Source: Moorena bouillonii PNG
Lineage (GTDB): Bacteria; Cyanobacteriota; Cyanobacteriia; Cyanobacteriales; Coleofasciculaceae
Assembly (NCBI RefSeq): GCF_001942495.1
Contig: NZ_MKZS01000001.1
Span: forward strand, 1,944,266 to 2,008,265
DNA length: 64,000 nt
Reading direction: 5' to 3'
The position numbers were made by a program, and so were the translations under genes. The notes under the pieces were generated by a model. It searched no databases. It saw nothing but the letters and a program-made list of their open reading frames with translations, and was not told where the DNA came from. This document shows, piece by piece, positions 61,748-64,000 of this stretch. The stretch's first letter is position 1; each line of letters starts with the position of its first letter.

Positions 61748-63484
61748 ATGATTACCCCTATTCACAGATTCCTAACAACTCCTTGTAACAAACGATTTAC
61801 TCCTCAAGTTATCTTTTGGTTTAGCCTCAGCCTAACCTTTACGGTAGTGTATAGTCTGCTAGCACTAAGGGAAGCATTCAGCGGTGAGTATATTGTCCAA
61901 GATGATGCACGACAACATATATTTTGGATGATGCGATTTCTTGATCCAGAGCTGTTTCCTAAGGATTTAATTGCTGATTACTTTCAAACGGTTGCTCCAG
62001 CTGGCTACACTACAGTCTATCGAGTGATAGCAGCATTGGGTGTTAATCCATTGCTATTTAACAAACTCTTACCGGTAGTGTTGAATCTGGTTAGCGCTAG
62101 CTATTGCTTTTGGGTATGTCTGGAATTGTTGCCAGTACCGGCAGCTGCCTTTAGTGCTACCCTGTTGCTGTCTCAAGCGTTGGGTATGACTGATACGGTG
62201 GTGTCTGGAACACCGAAGGCGTTTGTCTATCCCCTATTGTTGGGGTTTATGTATTACCTAGTGCGGGGGTCATTGTGGTTTTGTTTGGGTGCGATCGCAC
62301 TCCAAGGTCTATTCTATCCCCAGTTAGTATTTATCTCTTCCGGTACCTTAGTTTTACGACTATTTGAATGGCGCAATGGTAAGTTAGGGTTATCCCAAGA
62401 GCGACGTTGGTTGTGTCTGGCCGGTTTGATAGTAGCCTTTTTGGTGATGCTACCCTATGCTCTCAAAACCAATGAGTTTGGTCCAGTGATTTCTGTCGCT
62501 GAAGCCAGACAGTTACCAGAGTTTTTTCCAGGGGGGCGATCGCGTTTTTTTTATGACGATGATCCTGCTAAGTTTTGGTTCAAAGGCAGAAGTGGAATTC
62601 GTCTGACTTCGATTCTTACTCCAGCGACTAATGCAGCGGGATTTTTACTGTTGCTCTTGCCCTTATTTCCCAATAAATTTCCCTTAGTAAAGCAGATCAG
62701 TAATGAAATTACCCTGTTGCTCCAGATGGTGATAGCATCTCTCGGGATGTTTGTTGCTGCTCATGTTTTGCTATTTAAATTACATCTTCCTAGTCGCTAT
62801 ACTCAACATAGTCTGAGAGTAGTCATGGTGCTAAGTGCTGGCATAGTTTTTATCATTCTGATTGATAGCGTATTTAAGTGGGCAAGTCAGCCTAGTCAAA
62901 GCGGGTTTTCTGGGACTTTTTCTATACCTAAAGTAATTGCTCTAGCAACTACTACGATAATTGCAGCAGCCTTACTATTATATCCTAGTTTTGTGGATAA
63001 TTTTCCCATTACTGCGTATAAAGTCGGGGATACTCCATCCTTGTATAATTTTTTTCAACAACAACCGAAAGATAGCTTAATTGCTTCTCTGTCTCCAGAG
63101 ATGAATAATATCCCCACCTTTGCTCAGCGTTCGGTTTTGGTAGCCAGTGAGTATGCTATTCCTTACCACGTCGGATATTATCAGAAATTTCGACAACGAA
63201 CTCTAGACTTAATTGATGCTCAATATAGTGCTAATATGTCCGTTGTTAAGGAGTTTATTAAAACCTATGATATTGATTTTTGGGTACTAAACCCAATTGA
63301 GTTAAAGGCTGATGCTATTAAAGATCGCAAGTGGTTGAAGCAGTATCAGCCAGCAGCTAATCATGCTATTCAACAACTTGAACAAGGCATAAAACCTGCT
63401 TTGGAAGAAGTGATGGCATCTTGTTCGGTGTTTGAAACTCAGGGATTGGTGGTTTTGGAGGCGAAATGTATTGTTAGGGAGTAG
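61748..63484 (+). CDS. Polytopic GT-C-like membrane protein
   Basis: 578 residues, about 10-11 membrane helices. The first external loop carries QDDARQH (Asp52/Asp53), in the position of the catalytic acidic motif of GT-C lipid-linked-sugar transferases. A C-terminal soluble tail (about 420-578) follows the last helix. Similar proteins are conserved in cyanobacteria without known function. The acceptor is unknown. The stop codon is the TAG of the first GGGAGTAG heptamer, so the end is defined by the repeat. ATG at 61748 immediately after a heptamer array. Confidence 0.7.
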   Translation: MITPIHRFLTTPCNKRFTPQVIFWFSLSLTFTVVYSLLALREAFSGEYIVQDDARQHIFWMMRFLDPELFPKDLIADYFQTVAPAGYTTVYRVIAALGVNPLLFNKLLPVVLNLVSASYCFWVCLELLPVPAAAFSATLLLSQALGMTDTVVSGTPKAFVYPLLLGFMYYLVRGSLWFCLGAIALQGLFYPQLVFISSGTLVLRLFEWRNGKLGLSQERRWLCLAGLIVAFLVMLPYALKTNEFGPVISVAEARQLPEFFPGGRSRFFYDDDPAKFWFKGRSGIRLTSILTPATNAAGFLLLLLPLFPNKFPLVKQISNEITLLLQMVIASLGMFVAAHVLLFKLHLPSRYTQHSLRVVMVLSAGIVFIILIDSVFKWASQPSQSGFSGTFSIPKVIALATTTIIAAALLLYPSFVDNFPITAYKVGDTPSLYNFFQQQPKDSLIASLSPEMNNIPTFAQRSVLVASEYAIPYHVGYYQKFRQRTLDLIDAQYSANMSVVKEFIKTYDIDFWVLNPIELKADAIKDRKWLKQYQPAANHAIQQLEQGIKPALEEVMASCSVFETQGLVVLEAKCIVRE

Positions 63485-63592
63485 GGAGTAGGGAGTAGGG
63501 AGTAGGGAGTAGGGAGTAGGGAGTAGGGAATAGGGAGTAGGGAGTAGGGAGTAGGGAGTAGGGAGTAGGGAGTAGGGAGTAGGGAGTAGGCA
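63480..63592. repeat. (GGGAGTA)n heptamer array
   Basis: About 15 tandem copies with one GGGAATA variant; begins within the stop codon context of the preceding gene. Continues into CAAAAGG. Confidence 0.92.
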
Positions 63593-63765
63593 AAAGGCAA
63601 CAGGGAAACAATATTGTTTTCTTCAGCTATTAAAAAACTGCTATATTACTTGATTGAAATTGATTAAATTACTGCTCCATAAATTTCGTAAATAGCTAAT
63701 CGTTAAACTTGCCAAAAATAAAATTATTTATTTCTTAAATACTGTAAATAAATCAAAAACTCATC

Positions 63766-63793
63766 TTGACATGTTTGTTGTTATTAGTAATAA
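63766..63793 (+). promoter_or_regulatory. Sigma70-like promoter
   Basis: TTGACA at 63766-63771, a 16-nt spacer, and TAATAA at 63788-63793. It is a good match to the group-1 sigma consensus and points toward the hairpins and short ORF. Confidence 0.5.
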
Positions 63794-63831
63794 TAAAAAT
63801 GTCTGGTCTTTCGATATGATTATCGGACAAA

Positions 63832-63869
63832 AAGCCGCGCTTGAGACCATCATTCGAACAGCGCGGCTT
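63832..63869 (+). terminator. 10-bp GC hairpin in the leader
   Basis: AAGCCGCGCT (63832-63841) and AGCGCGGCTT (63860-63869) pair exactly around an 18-nt loop, followed by ATTCCCC rather than a T-run, so it may be a regulatory leader hairpin. A weaker hairpin CGATA/TATCG precedes it at about 63812-63826. Confidence 0.5.
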
Positions 63870-63897
63870 ATTCCCCAAGGACATTGGAGATAATTCC

Positions 63898-63966
63898 ATG
63901 ATGCCAAATAAACGCTCAACTGATCATGCTATCTATCTAAAATGTCGCGATAGCGTTACAATTTAA
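63898..63966 (+). CDS. 22-codon ORF with good ribosome-binding site
   Basis: ATG-ATG start, ending TAA. GGAG lies about 9 nt before the first ATG. It encodes MMPNKRSTDHAIYLKCRDSV and then TI; no known family. It may be a leader peptide or the start of a disrupted gene (the P-N-K-R-S opening is seen in some small DNA-binding proteins). The downstream context is outside the window. Confidence 0.35.
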   Translation: MMPNKRSTDHAIYLKCRDSVTI

Positions 63967-64000
63967 ATTTTGTTTGTATCTTGTCTACCCAGGTGATTAG

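Larger units (their letters stand above)
63593..64000. other. A/T-rich right edge with promoter, hairpins and a short ORF
   Basis: The stretch 63600-63760 is A/T-rich with no gene. It is followed by a promoter-like sequence, two hairpins and a 22-codon ORF (separate entries). The transcript may continue beyond the window. Confidence 0.55.

Overview
The window looks like part of the chromosome of a filamentous, probably marine cyanobacterium, closest in style to Moorena/Moorea or related Oscillatoriales (an inference). The grounds are frequent HIP1 octamers (GCGATCGC), two PEP-CTERM proteins, paired XisH/XisI genes, Rpn and Uma2 family nucleases, a plastid-type pyruvate dehydrogenase E2, a YlqD protein, an acyl-ACP synthetase, and intergenic DNA crowded with 7-bp tandem repeats and small inverted-repeat elements. 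No rRNA, complete tRNA or CRISPR array was seen.

Layout. 0-5 kb: a small double-glycine leader-like peptide gene beside a 1423-residue TPR/O-GlcNAc-transferase-like/GT2 protein. 5-14 kb: an HTH protein, an Rpn nuclease, an FAD monooxygenase, larE, an ABC-2 permease, a CPBP protease, clpS and an alpha/beta hydrolase. 14-22 kb: two PEP-CTERM proteins, pyruvate dehydrogenase E2, a lipoprotein, ylqD and aas. 22.6-29.4 kb: an arsenic/phosphate island, arsM-arsS-arsR-pstS-pstC-pstA-pstB, all on the plus strand. 29.7-33 kb: two tandemly duplicated MscS-type channels. 33-41 kb: a secreted protein of unknown function, a glutathionyl-hydroquinone reductase-like protein, a pentapeptide-repeat gene broken by one in-frame stop, and a mercuric-reductase-like flavoprotein with a TVP38 membrane protein. 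41.7-46.1 kb: an accessory island with a coiled-coil/HTH protein, two XisH-XisI pairs, an Rpn nuclease, a DUF4926 protein and a Uma2 nuclease. 46-51 kb: a methyltransferase, an agarase-like glycosidase, a P63C-domain protein and a small conserved cyanobacterial protein. 51-58.1 kb: the aa3-type cytochrome c oxidase locus, ctaB and ctaA leftward and ctaC, ctaD and ctaE rightward. 58.4-61.2 kb: a CPBP protease pseudogene split by a decayed ISAs1-like insertion sequence with a perfect 10-bp target duplication. 61.7-63.5 kb: a GT-C-like membrane protein. The right edge holds a promoter-like sequence, two hairpins and a 22-codon ORF.

How genes work together. ArsM and ArsS form the known start of arsenosugar synthesis, ArsR is the likely arsenite sensor, and the adjoining Pst transporter would change how phosphate and arsenate are taken up. 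CtaA and CtaB make heme A for the CtaCDE oxidase. XisH/XisI, Rpn, Uma2 and DUF4926 together form a nuclease-rich accessory cluster of unresolved function, the best candidate here for an undescribed system. Gene boundaries in several places have been extended or remodelled by repeats: heptamer arrays are translated at protein ends, and small inverted-repeat elements supply a stop codon, a ribosome-binding-like site or new intergenic DNA.
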